Shown here piece by piece: positions 42,870 to 52,162 of a DNA stretch of 64,000 bases. The DNA comes from GCA-2728135 sp002728135. Lineage in GTDB: Bacteria; Pseudomonadota; Alphaproteobacteria; UBA828. The position numbers and the translations under genes are program-made. The notes below the pieces were generated by a model, which searched no databases, had not been told where the DNA came from, and was given only the letters and a program-made list of their open reading frames with translations. Position 1 is the first letter of the stretch. Each line of letters begins with the position of its first letter. The stretch is from assembly GCA_963997635.1 (NCBI GenBank), contig CAXEND010000007.1, positions 1-64,000 on the forward strand, given 5' to 3'.

Positions 42870-45542
42870 ATGCACAAATGGGTATATTCATTTGGAGCTG
42901 GTAAGGCAGAAGGAAATGCCAAGCTTATCTCATTGCTTGGAGGAAAAGGGGCTAATCTTGCTGAAATGTGCAATCTGGGTCTCCCTATTCCGCCTGGTTT
43001 TACAATTACTACAGAAGTTTGTGCCGAATACTACAAAGAGGGAGAAAATTTTTTAGGAAGTTTGAAGGCTGATATTAATTCTGCAATTCTTAAGATGGAG
43101 TCACTCGTAGGAAGAAATTTTGGTGATTCTAAAAACACTTTATTAGTTTCTGTGCGATCTGGAGCTCGTGCCTCAATGCCTGGTATGATGGATACTGTTC
43201 TTAATCTTGGTCTTAATGACTCAACAGTTGAGGGCATGGCAACACAAACTGGTGACGCACGCTTTTCTCATGATAGTTATCGTCGTTTTATTCAGATGTA
43301 TGGTGATGTTGTCTTAGGGATAAATGGCCAAGATTTTGAAAATATTTTGGATCTTTATAAGCAAGAAAATGGTTACCGCTTAGATACAGAAATGACTTAT
43401 GTGGATTGGTCTTACATTATCAATTCATATAAAGAATTAATACTTCTTAATGTTGGCAAACCCTTTCCGCAAGATCCTCAAGAACAACTATGGGGTGCTA
43501 TCCAAGCAGTGTTAGATTCTTGGATGAATCCTAGAGCTCTGACTTATAGAAAATTACACGATATCCCTGATGAATGGGGAACTGCAGTGAATATTCAGTC
43601 AATGGTTTTTGGGAATATGGGGGAAGATTGTGCAACAGGCGTGGCATTTACTCGTAACCCTTCAACAGGTGAGAAAGCAGTTTATGGTGAGTTTTTAGTT
43701 AATGCACAAGGAGAAGATGTAGTTGCGGGCATACGAACTCCACGACCATTATCTTCAGATAATATTAGTCCTAGTAATTATATAAACGATTCTATGGAGT
43801 CAGATTTCCCAAAAATCTACTCCGACCTGTGTTCAATTATGCAGCATCTAGAAGTTCATTATCAAGATATGCAAGATATAGAGTTTACGGTTCAAAAAGG
43901 TAAATTGTGGATTCTTCAGACGCGTGCGGGTAAACGAACAGCGAAAGCTGCCCTTAAAATTGCAGTAGACCTTGTGGATGAGGGTTTAATAAAAAAAACT
44001 GATGCAATACTTCGCATAGATCCAAGTTCACTTGACCAATTATTACACCCAGCCCTTGATCCCAATGCTCCAAGAGTTATCCTTGGGCGAGGCTTACCTG
44101 CTTCACCCGGAGCTGCAACTGGTATAGTTGTATTTACTGCTGAACAAGCAGAGGATCTAGCTGCTAAGGGTAATTCAGTAATACTTGTGAGAGCAGAAAC
44201 AAGTCCAGAAGATATTCATGGGATGCATGCAGCAAAAGGTATTGTGACATCACGGGGCGGAATGACTAGTCATGCTGCAGTTGTTGCTAGAGGGATGGGA
44301 AGACCATGCGTGACTGGTGCATCAGATCTCAAAATAGATTCCGCTAATAGGACGCTATCAATAAAAGGTGAAACCATCAGTGATGGGGATATTATAACAG
44401 TTGATGGCTCACGAGGAGAGATAATTAAGGGAGAGGTTAGTACAATTCCGCCAGATTTTACTGGTGATTTTGGAACGATAATGGATTGGGCTGATTCATA
44501 TAGACAACTTCGTATTAGAGCTAATGCTGAGACGCCTTCAGACTCGAATGTAGCACTTGCTTTTGGAGCTGAAGGTATTGGTTTATGTAGAACTGAGCAT
44601 ATGTTTTTTGAATCTGATCGAATTATTGCAATGAGAGAGATGATACTTTCCCAAACTATCAATGAGAGGAGAGAAGCCCTTCAAAAGTTACTTCCAATGC
44701 AGCGTGCAGATTTTTTAGAATTATTTAAAATTCTCAAAGGACTACCTATCACAATTCGTTTGTTAGACCCTCCACTGCATGAATTTCTTCCAAAATCAGA
44801 ATCTGAGATTCATGAATTGGCTAAGTCTACAGGAATATCTGAGCAAACTCTTAGAGCAAGGGCTGCAGATTTACATGAATCAAATCCAATGCTTGGTCAC
44901 AGGGGCTGTCGTTTGGGCATCTCCTATCCAGAAATATATGATATGCAGGCAAGGGCTATTTTTTTGGCTATATCAGATGCTATTCAAGAAGGCTTGGTTG
45001 TGAACCCCGAAATAATGATTCCTTTAGCCATCACTAAGAAAGAAATTGAAATAATTAGTGTGCTTATAGAAAAGGCAGCTCTAGATGTTGAGAAATCAAA
45101 GAATATTTCGTTAGAGTATGAATTAGGGTCAATGATTGAGTTACCAGCTGCAGCACTCGCTGCTGAAAAAATTGCTGAAATTGCAGAGTTCTTTAGCTTT
45201 GGAACAAATGATTTGACTCAAACTACACTTGGCCTTAGCAGGGATGACACGGCAAGTTTTGCAGATTGCTATGAAAAAGCAGGTATTTTTTCTCATGACC
45301 CATTTATACAACTTGATCAATCTGGAGTCGGTGAGTTAATTAAAATTGCAACGGAACGAGGTCGTAGAAAAAGAAGAGATATTAAGATAGGGGTTTGCGG
45401 GGAACATGGTGGTGACCCTAAATCCATAGAATTTTTTCATAATTTAGGACTACAATATGCTTCTTGCTCCCCATACCGTGTTCCAATTGCAAGACTAGCT
45501 GCTGCCCAAGCAGCCCTAAATAGTAAAACTAAAAGTGTATAG
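42870..45542 (+). CDS. ppdK: Pyruvate phosphate dikinase (890 aa)
   Basis: Interconverts pyruvate, ATP and phosphate with phosphoenolpyruvate, AMP and pyrophosphate; in alphaproteobacteria it serves gluconeogenesis. The N-terminal ATP-grasp domain starts with LLGGKGANLAEM. The phosphohistidine is at about residue 468 in GGMTSHAAVVARGMGRPCV, and the C-terminal TIM-barrel domain has LRLLDPPLHEFLP-type and FGTNDLTQ motifs with the catalytic Cys in GVCGEHGGDP. It starts 10 bases after glyS, the arrangement expected for this group. Confidence 0.95.
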   Translation: MHKWVYSFGAGKAEGNAKLISLLGGKGANLAEMCNLGLPIPPGFTITTEVCAEYYKEGENFLGSLKADINSAILKMESLVGRNFGDSKNTLLVSVRSGARASMPGMMDTVLNLGLNDSTVEGMATQTGDARFSHDSYRRFIQMYGDVVLGINGQDFENILDLYKQENGYRLDTEMTYVDWSYIINSYKELILLNVGKPFPQDPQEQLWGAIQAVLDSWMNPRALTYRKLHDIPDEWGTAVNIQSMVFGNMGEDCATGVAFTRNPSTGEKAVYGEFLVNAQGEDVVAGIRTPRPLSSDNISPSNYINDSMESDFPKIYSDLCSIMQHLEVHYQDMQDIEFTVQKGKLWILQTRAGKRTAKAALKIAVDLVDEGLIKKTDAILRIDPSSLDQLLHPALDPNAPRVILGRGLPASPGAATGIVVFTAEQAEDLAAKGNSVILVRAETSPEDIHGMHAAKGIVTSRGGMTSHAAVVARGMGRPCVTGASDLKIDSANRTLSIKGETISDGDIITVDGSRGEIIKGEVSTIPPDFTGDFGTIMDWADSYRQLRIRANAETPSDSNVALAFGAEGIGLCRTEHMFFESDRIIAMREMILSQTINERREALQKLLPMQRADFLELFKILKGLPITIRLLDPPLHEFLPKSESEIHELAKSTGISEQTLRARAADLHESNPMLGHRGCRLGISYPEIYDMQARAIFLAISDAIQEGLVVNPEIMIPLAITKKEIEIISVLIEKAALDVEKSKNISLEYELGSMIELPAAALAAEKIAEIAEFFSFGTNDLTQTTLGLSRDDTASFADCYEKAGIFSHDPFIQLDQSGVGELIKIATERGRRKRRDIKIGVCGEHGGDPKSIEFFHNLGLQYASCSPYRVPIARLAAAQAALNSKTKSV

Positions 45543-45550
45543 TTAATAAT

Positions 45551-46447
45551 TTATTCATTATGTGAAAAGGAAGTATAAGTGTATGGGATAACAGTAAGAT
45601 TATTTGTTTTTAATGGGGTTGATTTCTCCAATTCTAAATAATTCCTCTGAACTATGGCTATGGCTAGATTGCCACAACTACTTTTTATTTGACCAACTTC
45701 CTTGTCTCCAGCGTAAATGGGTGTTCCTGGTGGTGGTGGGTTGCCAAAGACCTTAACGACTAGCAATTTTTTACGTGCAGTTCCACGTTGTTTCATACGT
45801 GTTGTAACTTCTTGCCCGATGTAGCAACCTTTCGAGAAATCAACTCCATTTAGACGCTCAAAACCTATCTCTGCCAAAGTAGATTTTTCCACATCAAAAT
45901 CTTTACTACCTTCTGGAATTCCTAACTTAAGCCTATTTTTTTCATAATCCAGGTGATGTGCAGGTGCATAATTCAAGGATTTAAGTGAATTTTCTCCTGT
46001 ATCAATCGGTAACATTACTCTAAGCCCAAGAGCATTATCACGAGGATCAGTAAATCTAATAGCACCATAGGGCATTTCTAAGGTATTTGCTGATATTACT
46101 GTTTTTTTTGAGTCTAAGTCTTCTGTTAGGGCATAAATTTCTATTTCATCTCGCATATCACTAACTTGAATGTTTGCTCTTAGACGATAATTAATTAATC
46201 TTTGACCGAGATCATTAAGCCTATTGGATTCACAATCGATTAAAAACTCTCCGTTATTACCCTTTACAATCATAAATTCATGTAAAAACTTACCTTGTGG
46301 CGTTAGTAGAGCAGCAAAAATAGCATTATTATTTGTCACTTTACTCATATCGTTTGTTATCAGATTTTGTAAAAAAGTATAAGAATCTGAACCACTTACG
46401 CGAATAATACCCCGATTTTTTAATCTAGAATATAATACACCTTTCAT
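45551..46447 (-). CDS. ygfZ: Folate-binding protein YgfZ/IBA57-like (298 aa)
   Basis: A GcvT-fold, tetrahydrofolate-binding protein needed for maturation or repair of certain Fe-S enzymes. The diagnostic signature KGCYIGQEVTTRMKQRG is intact with its cysteine. ATG 46447 is chosen over in-frame codons further upstream because AGGAG precedes it and the protein then starts MKGVLYSRLKNRG, as relatives do. It is convergent with ppdK, with eight bases between the stops, and divergent from the glycosyltransferase operon. Confidence 0.9.
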   Translation of the reverse strand: MKGVLYSRLKNRGIIRVSGSDSYTFLQNLITNDMSKVTNNNAIFAALLTPQGKFLHEFMIVKGNNGEFLIDCESNRLNDLGQRLINYRLRANIQVSDMRDEIEIYALTEDLDSKKTVISANTLEMPYGAIRFTDPRDNALGLRVMLPIDTGENSLKSLNYAPAHHLDYEKNRLKLGIPEGSKDFDVEKSTLAEIGFERLNGVDFSKGCYIGQEVTTRMKQRGTARKKLLVVKVFGNPPPPGTPIYAGDKEVGQIKSSCGNLAIAIVQRNYLELEKSTPLKTNNLTVIPYTYTSFSHNE

Positions 46448-46580
46448 AGAGTTACTCCTGGACTCTAATATAAAACAAGAAAGCATTCATTGGTTGAATA
46501 TGTTCCAATAATAAGAATTTCAAGGAAAATTTTAACGAAACTTTGCAAGATGATACATACACGGTTATAAGCATTATATC

Positions 46581-47606
46581 ATGTTAATTACACTTGTAGA
46601 CGATTCTATATCTTATAACGGTATGACGCCAACCTACCAACCATTGGGAGGTGCAGAAAAAGCCTTTGCAAGCTTACCTGCAGCTCTTGCTAGGTGTGGG
46701 CATATTGTAAGAGCAATTACGCGTGCAGATCATGCTGTTAGTATTGAAAATGTAAGCTGGCTTAATTTTGAGTCTCGCATTCCGCCAATTACCGAGGTTT
46801 TAATCGCTTTTAAGAAACCTTCATTACTCGAAATGACCCGAGCTACAGGATCAAAGATTTTATGGATCCCAGGTTCTACAGATTATCTAAATCAGCCAGA
46901 GGTGAAACAACTTCTAGAGCGTAACAAGGCAAAAATTGTACTTCAAGGAACTACGCACCTACAGAGTTTTAACACTGATACTGATTTAACCTATAGATCT
47001 ATTACACCGGGTGTAAGGGATGAATATAGAGAGTCTGATACAATGCAATTTAGTGAAACTCCAACAGCTATTTGCACTACTCATCCTAAGCAAGGCATGA
47101 GTTGGTTACTGGATCTTTGGTCCAACAAAATTCAACCCAATGTTATAAATGCTGAACTTCACATTTACTCTGCTACTTTTAAGAGAGCACAAGATAATGG
47201 TGAAGTTGCAGATGACTTATTGCCAATTTGGGAAAAGATTATTAACGGTAAGGATAAAGGAATAAAAATTATATCTCCAGCTGGAGATAATGATATGGCT
47301 AAACAATACAGATATGCCAGTGTTCACCTTTATCCTGGCTCGGATAAAGAAATGTATTGTTCAACATTAGCTGAATCGCAAGCTGTTGGAGTACCTGCAG
47401 TTGCCCGTCCCCTTGGTGCGGTAAAAGAAAGAATAGTTGACTGTCAGACGGGCTTTTTAGCTGCTGAAGAAGATGAGTTTGTTGAACATGCTATAATGAT
47501 GTTATCAGACTTTGAACAAAGAGAGGCAATAAGTAAATCTGCACGTAGGTATGGAACAGCTAGAAGCTGGGATACCGTAGCAAGGGAGTTTGAAACCCTC
47601 TTTTGA
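46581..47606 (+). CDS. Glycosyltransferase, GT-B fold, GT4-like (341 aa)
   Basis: A GT-B glycosyltransferase. The N-terminal GGAEKAFASLPAALARCGH segment resembles GT4 acceptor domains, and the C-terminal nucleotide-sugar site is visible as EMYCSTLAESQAVGVPAVARPLGAVKE, with the EX7E-like spacing of retaining enzymes. It is the first gene of a five-gene surface-polysaccharide operon and its stop overlaps the next gene. The sugar and acceptor are unknown; lipopolysaccharide core or O-antigen is most likely given the neighbours. Confidence 0.85.
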   Translation: MLITLVDDSISYNGMTPTYQPLGGAEKAFASLPAALARCGHIVRAITRADHAVSIENVSWLNFESRIPPITEVLIAFKKPSLLEMTRATGSKILWIPGSTDYLNQPEVKQLLERNKAKIVLQGTTHLQSFNTDTDLTYRSITPGVRDEYRESDTMQFSETPTAICTTHPKQGMSWLLDLWSNKIQPNVINAELHIYSATFKRAQDNGEVADDLLPIWEKIINGKDKGIKIISPAGDNDMAKQYRYASVHLYPGSDKEMYCSTLAESQAVGVPAVARPLGAVKERIVDCQTGFLAAEEDEFVEHAIMMLSDFEQREAISKSARRYGTARSWDTVAREFETLF

Positions 47607-48559
47607 CAAGAACTCTTTTCATTACTTCAACGCGCATTGGCGATGCTGTTTTATCATCGGGTTTACTTGCACATCTAATTCAAATCTCACCTGAAACAAA
47701 AATAACAGTAGCTTGCGGTGAAGAAGCAGCTCCAATTTTTCATGCTGTACGAGAGATTGAAAAAATTATTACTATTAAAAAGCTACCTTGGGGAATGCAT
47801 TGGCCTAAATTATGGTCTCAGTTGGTTTTTAAGAGATGGAATACTGTTGTAGATCTGCGTTCATCTGCAATCGCTTGGTTGTTAATAGCCAATTGTAGAT
47901 TGGTTCTAAAAAGAAGAAAAAGGGATGTACATCGTGTGATTGAAATAGGTAGTTTGGCTAAAACTTCTGAGATTCCAGACCCTCGTTTGTGGATATCAAA
48001 GGATTGTGAGGCATCGGCAAATGCTGTTATTCCAAAGGATAATTTTATAGTAATTGCACCTACAGCTAATTGGAAAGGCAAGCAGTGGCCAGGGGAACGT
48101 TTTGCAGACTTAGCCTATAGAGTTGTTAGTGAAAGAGGAATTATTCCAAAAGCAAAAATAGTTGTGCTTGGTGCTGAATCAGAGAGGATTCAGGCTAAAT
48201 CCATGATGGACAAGTTGTCCGACAATCATTTCATTGATTTAGTTGGTAAACTAGAGCTTATGGCCTCGGCTGCAGTAATTAGAAAAGCAAGTTTATTTAT
48301 TGGGAATGACTCGGCTCTTATGCATATTGCCGCAGCATTAGGTGTGCCAACTCTTGGGCTTTTTGGACCGAGTAGAGAGGAACATTATGCTCCGTGGGGT
48401 AAAAATTGTACTTTCCAACGCACAACACTATCATATGATGAACTCGTGGGTGCTGAGGGATATGACCATCTTAAAACGGACACTTTAATGCATACTTTGA
48501 GTGTGGACATGGCAGAGGAAGCTGTTAATAAATTATGGTTGAAAATAAAAAACAAATGA
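47603..48559 (+). CDS. Glycosyltransferase family 9, heptosyltransferase-like (318 aa)
   Basis: A GT9 (ADP-heptose:LPS heptosyltransferase-like) enzyme. It starts TLFITSTRIGDAVLSSGLL, has the mid-region PTANWKGKQWPGERFADLA and the family C-terminal signature FIGNDSALMHIAAALGVPTLGLFGPS. The start is TTG at 47603, inside the stop of the previous gene, and its own stop overlaps the next ATG (ATGA). Both overlaps imply tight translational coupling. The presence of a GT9 points to lipopolysaccharide inner-core synthesis in the cytoplasm. Confidence 0.9.
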   Translation: MTRTLFITSTRIGDAVLSSGLLAHLIQISPETKITVACGEEAAPIFHAVREIEKIITIKKLPWGMHWPKLWSQLVFKRWNTVVDLRSSAIAWLLIANCRLVLKRRKRDVHRVIEIGSLAKTSEIPDPRLWISKDCEASANAVIPKDNFIVIAPTANWKGKQWPGERFADLAYRVVSERGIIPKAKIVVLGAESERIQAKSMMDKLSDNHFIDLVGKLELMASAAVIRKASLFIGNDSALMHIAAALGVPTLGLFGPSREEHYAPWGKNCTFQRTTLSYDELVGAEGYDHLKTDTLMHTLSVDMAEEAVNKLWLKIKNK

Positions 48560-49332
48560 TTTCACCTAAACTTTCAGCACTTATAGTGGTCCATAATGAG
48601 GATCACCAATTACAGGCGTGTCTTGAGACTCTCGACTTTGCTGATGAAATTGTAGTGGTTTTGGACCGTTGTAGTGATGATTCAAAAAAAATTGCATCTC
48701 GTTTTACTGACAAGATAATTGAAGGGGCTTGGCCACTTGAGGGCCCAAGAAGGCACGCTGGTATAGATGCGTGCTCTGGAGAATGGATTTTTGAAGTAGA
48801 TGCCGATGAGCGTGCCACCACTGAACTTGGTGAAGAGATTATAAAGGTGATTGCTCATGCACCACCAGGTTACTTTTTAGTTCCTATTGACAATTATATT
48901 GGCAACCGTTTGGTAAGGCATGGCTGGGGTGGGTCATGGGGTGTCTTGGCTACTCCAAGATTATTTACACCTGGAAGTAAAACTTGGGGAAATCAAAGAA
49001 TTCATCCATCTTTAACGTTAGTAGGTCCTAAACGACGTTTAAATAAACCTTTGATGCATCTTGTCGATAAAGATTTAGCTGATATGATTCTCCGCTTACA
49101 ACGTTATACAGATGCAAAAGCTGCTGATATGGCAGAAACAGATAGATCTAAAACTTTCTTTCTAAATGTTCTAAGGCGCTCTGTATCAAGATTCTTTAAA
49201 TGTTGGGTCATGAGGCAAGGATGGCGTGAGGGTTACTGGGGTTTTACCATTGCTTTAATGGCAGCTTTATATCCACTACTTTCATATCTGAAGTATAGGC
49301 TCAATTCATCATCAAATAGTGAGGAGATCTAA
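48556..49332 (+). CDS. Glycosyltransferase family 2, WaaE/KdtX-like (258 aa)
   Basis: A GT-A family 2 enzyme close to LPS core glucosyltransferases of the WaaE/KdtX type. It has LSALIVVHNEDHQLQACLETL, VVVLDRCSDDS, and the metal motif FEVDADERAT. ATG 48556 is preferred to 48535 because it forms an ATGA overlap with the upstream stop. The C-terminus has a short hydrophobic stretch (WGFTIALMAALYPLLSYL) that may attach it to the inner membrane. It belongs to the lipopolysaccharide-type operon. Confidence 0.88.
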   Translation: MISPKLSALIVVHNEDHQLQACLETLDFADEIVVVLDRCSDDSKKIASRFTDKIIEGAWPLEGPRRHAGIDACSGEWIFEVDADERATTELGEEIIKVIAHAPPGYFLVPIDNYIGNRLVRHGWGGSWGVLATPRLFTPGSKTWGNQRIHPSLTLVGPKRRLNKPLMHLVDKDLADMILRLQRYTDAKAADMAETDRSKTFFLNVLRRSVSRFFKCWVMRQGWREGYWGFTIALMAALYPLLSYLKYRLNSSSNSEEI

Positions 49333-49336
49333 CCTA

Positions 49337-50383
49337 GTGCCTGATAAAACCATAAGACTTATGCAGGTAATTGCTGGGGGTAAGCATGGCGGTGCAGAAG
49401 AATTTTTCGTTCGTTTAGTAATATCATTGAATCGTGCTGGAATTACTCAGCGTATAATTATTCGTAAAGGGCAACCATGGTCTAAGAAACTTTTTAAAGA
49501 AGGGCTTGATATAGTAGAGATCGATTTTGGTGGGTATTTTGATTTTTTAACACGCAGAAGTATTAAACTGAAAATAGAAGAATTTAGGCCTTCCCATCTT
49601 TTAACTTGGATGAACAGAGCTACTAAATGTAGCTCTAGAATTCGAACAAATTACAATTATGTGCATTTGGCACGCCTTGGTGGTTATTACGATGTTAAGT
49701 ACTATAAAAGTTGTGATCATTTAATAGGAAATACTAAAAAAATTGTTTCCTATTTATCTGACCTAGGATGGCCTCAAAAGAGGTTACATTATTTGCCTAA
49801 CTTTCCAGGAAATTCTGTATCTAAACCTTTGCCCAGATCTACTTTTGATACACCAGAAAACGCAAAAATTTTACTTGCAATTGGTAGATATCACAAGAAC
49901 AAGGGTTTTGATGTTCTTCTCAAAGCATTGCCTTCGATCCCAGGTGGATGGTTATGGATTGCGGGAGAAGGACCTTGCAGAAAAGAGTTGGAAAAATTAG
50001 CTGATCATTTAGGTATATCAGACAGGGTTCGTTTTTTGGGTTGGAGAGATGATATTCCTGCACTAATGGTAACCGCCGATATTTTTATATGTTCTTCTCG
50101 TATAGAACCTCTTGGAAACGTAATTCTTGAGGCTTGGGCTTTTTCTATCCCGATTGTGTCAACAAATGCAGATGGTCCTTGCCAGCTTATTGAATCTGGA
50201 AAGGACGGTCTTTTAGTCCCTATTGATGATCCAGAAGCTATCTCTAATTCTATTAATACTCTTATAGAAAACCCCAGTCTTTCTGAGAGACTTGCTAAAA
50301 GTGGTTTTGATAAATTTTCAAAAGAATTTAATGAGAATGCAGTTGTAAAGAAATACATTCGACTTCTCCAGGAAACTTTTTGA
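49337..50383 (+). CDS. Glycosyltransferase family 4 (348 aa)
   Basis: A GT4 retaining glycosyltransferase. Motifs are IAGGKHGGAEEFFVRL near the start, ILLAIGRYHKNKGFDVLLKALP, FLGWRDDIPALM, and the C-terminal SRIEPLGNVILEAWAFSIPIVST carrying the EX7E pair. GTG 49337 is chosen: GAGGAG at 49321-49326 lies ten bases upstream in the end of the previous gene. It is fourth in the operon, eight bases before the asparagine-synthase gene. Substrates unknown. Confidence 0.88.
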   Translation: MPDKTIRLMQVIAGGKHGGAEEFFVRLVISLNRAGITQRIIIRKGQPWSKKLFKEGLDIVEIDFGGYFDFLTRRSIKLKIEEFRPSHLLTWMNRATKCSSRIRTNYNYVHLARLGGYYDVKYYKSCDHLIGNTKKIVSYLSDLGWPQKRLHYLPNFPGNSVSKPLPRSTFDTPENAKILLAIGRYHKNKGFDVLLKALPSIPGGWLWIAGEGPCRKELEKLADHLGISDRVRFLGWRDDIPALMVTADIFICSSRIEPLGNVILEAWAFSIPIVSTNADGPCQLIESGKDGLLVPIDDPEAISNSINTLIENPSLSERLAKSGFDKFSKEFNENAVVKKYIRLLQETF

Positions 50384-50391
50384 GGCTAAAA

Positions 50392-52152
50392 ATGTGTGGG
50401 ATTGCCGGAATATCACTTTTCCCAAATCAACAACTTTCACCAGGTATTCTTGCTCGTCTTCTTCAATCTATGGTTCACCGGGGTCCAGATGGATCTGGGG
50501 AAGAGATACGTAATGGCGTAGCCTTAGTCCATACAAGGTTAGCTATAGTAGACTTAGAGAATGGTTCGCAGCCTCTTAGTGATGGTAAAGCAATATCGTT
50601 AGTTGCAAATGGCGAGATTTATAATGATTTAGAACTCAGAAAGTCATTTTCAGGAGTGTTTAAAACACAATCTGACTGTGAATCACCCTTGATACTCTAT
50701 AAAGAACTTGGAGTTGATTTTATCAAGCATCTTAGAGGAATGTGGGGAATAGCTATTCACGACTCAGATGGTAAAATTCTTATTCTTTCACGAGACCCAT
50801 TCGGAATTAAACCCCTTTATTATGCTGAAACTAGTATTGGGGTAATTTTTGCATCCGAAATAAGAGCAATTGCTAATACTGAGTTACTAAGTGTTGATAT
50901 TAATAATCACATAAGAGATGAGCTGTTGAGCTTACAATTTACAACTGGTGCGGAAACAATATATAGGGGGATTAATAGAATTCTTCCGGGTGAGTCTTTG
51001 TTAATTAAGGAGGGGCGAATAATCAAAAAAGAGATTTGCTCAGTATTACCAAAGAAACCACCAGAAATAATTGATGAGAGATCAGCAATTGATAAGTTAG
51101 ATCGTATCTTGTTAAATAGCGTCGAGCTACATCAGCGGTCTGATGTTCCCTACGGTATGTTCTTATCGGGTGGTATAGACTCTTCAGCACTATTAATAGC
51201 CATGTCTAGATTAAGTGACAAGCCAGTCTCTGCTTATACACTTGGTTTTGATACTTCGAGTGTTCCTGATGAAAGAGAACAGGCGGCAAAAGTAGCAAAT
51301 TATGTTGGTGCTGAACATCATACTGTGCTTATGGATGGTGAAGACTTTTGGTCTATGCTCCCAAAAGTTGTTGCTGCATTAGATGATCCAGTAATAGATT
51401 ATGCAACTTTACCTACTTATAAATTGGCAGAATTAGCTAGTGAAAATTTAAAAGTAGTGCTATGTGGCGAGGGAGGAGATGAGCTCTTCGGGGGATATGG
51501 CCGCTATAGAAAAGTAATGCGTACATGGTGGCAGGGAGGTAGCCAGTCAATGAGGAGACATTCTGTATTACTAAGAGCAAATGTGCTTCGGACAAATCCA
51601 TATGGCTGGCGAGATGGTATAAAAAAAACCGAAGAGAAATTCGCAAACCGTGGTCTTACCTCACTACAAATTGCTCAGTCTATAGATTGTAATGATTGGC
51701 TTCCTAATGACTTATTATTGAAACTTGATCGTTGTTTAATGGCTCACGGTGTAGAAGGAAGAACACCATTTTTAGACCCAGAAGTCGCTTCTCTAGCTTT
51801 TTGTTTGCCTGATCGATTTAAGGTACGTGGTAGACTTGGGAAATGGATCCTTAGGAAATGGCTTCAAGAACAGATGCCTGAAAGTAATGCTTTTCTCCGT
51901 AAACGTGGTTTTACAGTCCCAATAGGAGAGTGGATTAATAATAGGTCGAATGTAATTTCTCAACTAGTAGCAAGACAGCCGGGTATTAAGGAGATATGCG
52001 AACCGGAAAAAGTTATTAAATTATTTGAGCAATCAACTCCATTAGCAAGAAATGCCTCATGGGTATTATTATTTTATTCTCTTTGGCATAACTATCATAT
52101 ATTAGGACGACCAGTAGGTAATAACATTGGTGATGCTTTAGCTCTAAATTGA
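50392..52152 (+). CDS. asnB: Asparagine synthase-type glutamine amidotransferase (586 aa)
   Basis: A class II glutamine amidotransferase with an ATP-pyrophosphatase synthetase domain. The ATG at 50392 exposes the essential Cys2 (MCGIAG). The glutaminase site includes VHRGPDGSGEE and LVHTRLAIVDLENGSQPL; the synthetase domain has FLSGGIDSSALL at about residues 258-269 and CGEGGDELFGGYGRY. It normally converts aspartate to asparagine. As the last gene of a glycosyltransferase operon it could instead amidate a uronic acid of a surface glycan. Sequence cannot separate these. Confidence 0.88.
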   Translation: MCGIAGISLFPNQQLSPGILARLLQSMVHRGPDGSGEEIRNGVALVHTRLAIVDLENGSQPLSDGKAISLVANGEIYNDLELRKSFSGVFKTQSDCESPLILYKELGVDFIKHLRGMWGIAIHDSDGKILILSRDPFGIKPLYYAETSIGVIFASEIRAIANTELLSVDINNHIRDELLSLQFTTGAETIYRGINRILPGESLLIKEGRIIKKEICSVLPKKPPEIIDERSAIDKLDRILLNSVELHQRSDVPYGMFLSGGIDSSALLIAMSRLSDKPVSAYTLGFDTSSVPDEREQAAKVANYVGAEHHTVLMDGEDFWSMLPKVVAALDDPVIDYATLPTYKLAELASENLKVVLCGEGGDELFGGYGRYRKVMRTWWQGGSQSMRRHSVLLRANVLRTNPYGWRDGIKKTEEKFANRGLTSLQIAQSIDCNDWLPNDLLLKLDRCLMAHGVEGRTPFLDPEVASLAFCLPDRFKVRGRLGKWILRKWLQEQMPESNAFLRKRGFTVPIGEWINNRSNVISQLVARQPGIKEICEPEKVIKLFEQSTPLARNASWVLLFYSLWHNYHILGRPVGNNIGDALALN

Positions 52153-52162
52153 TCTCAAAGTG

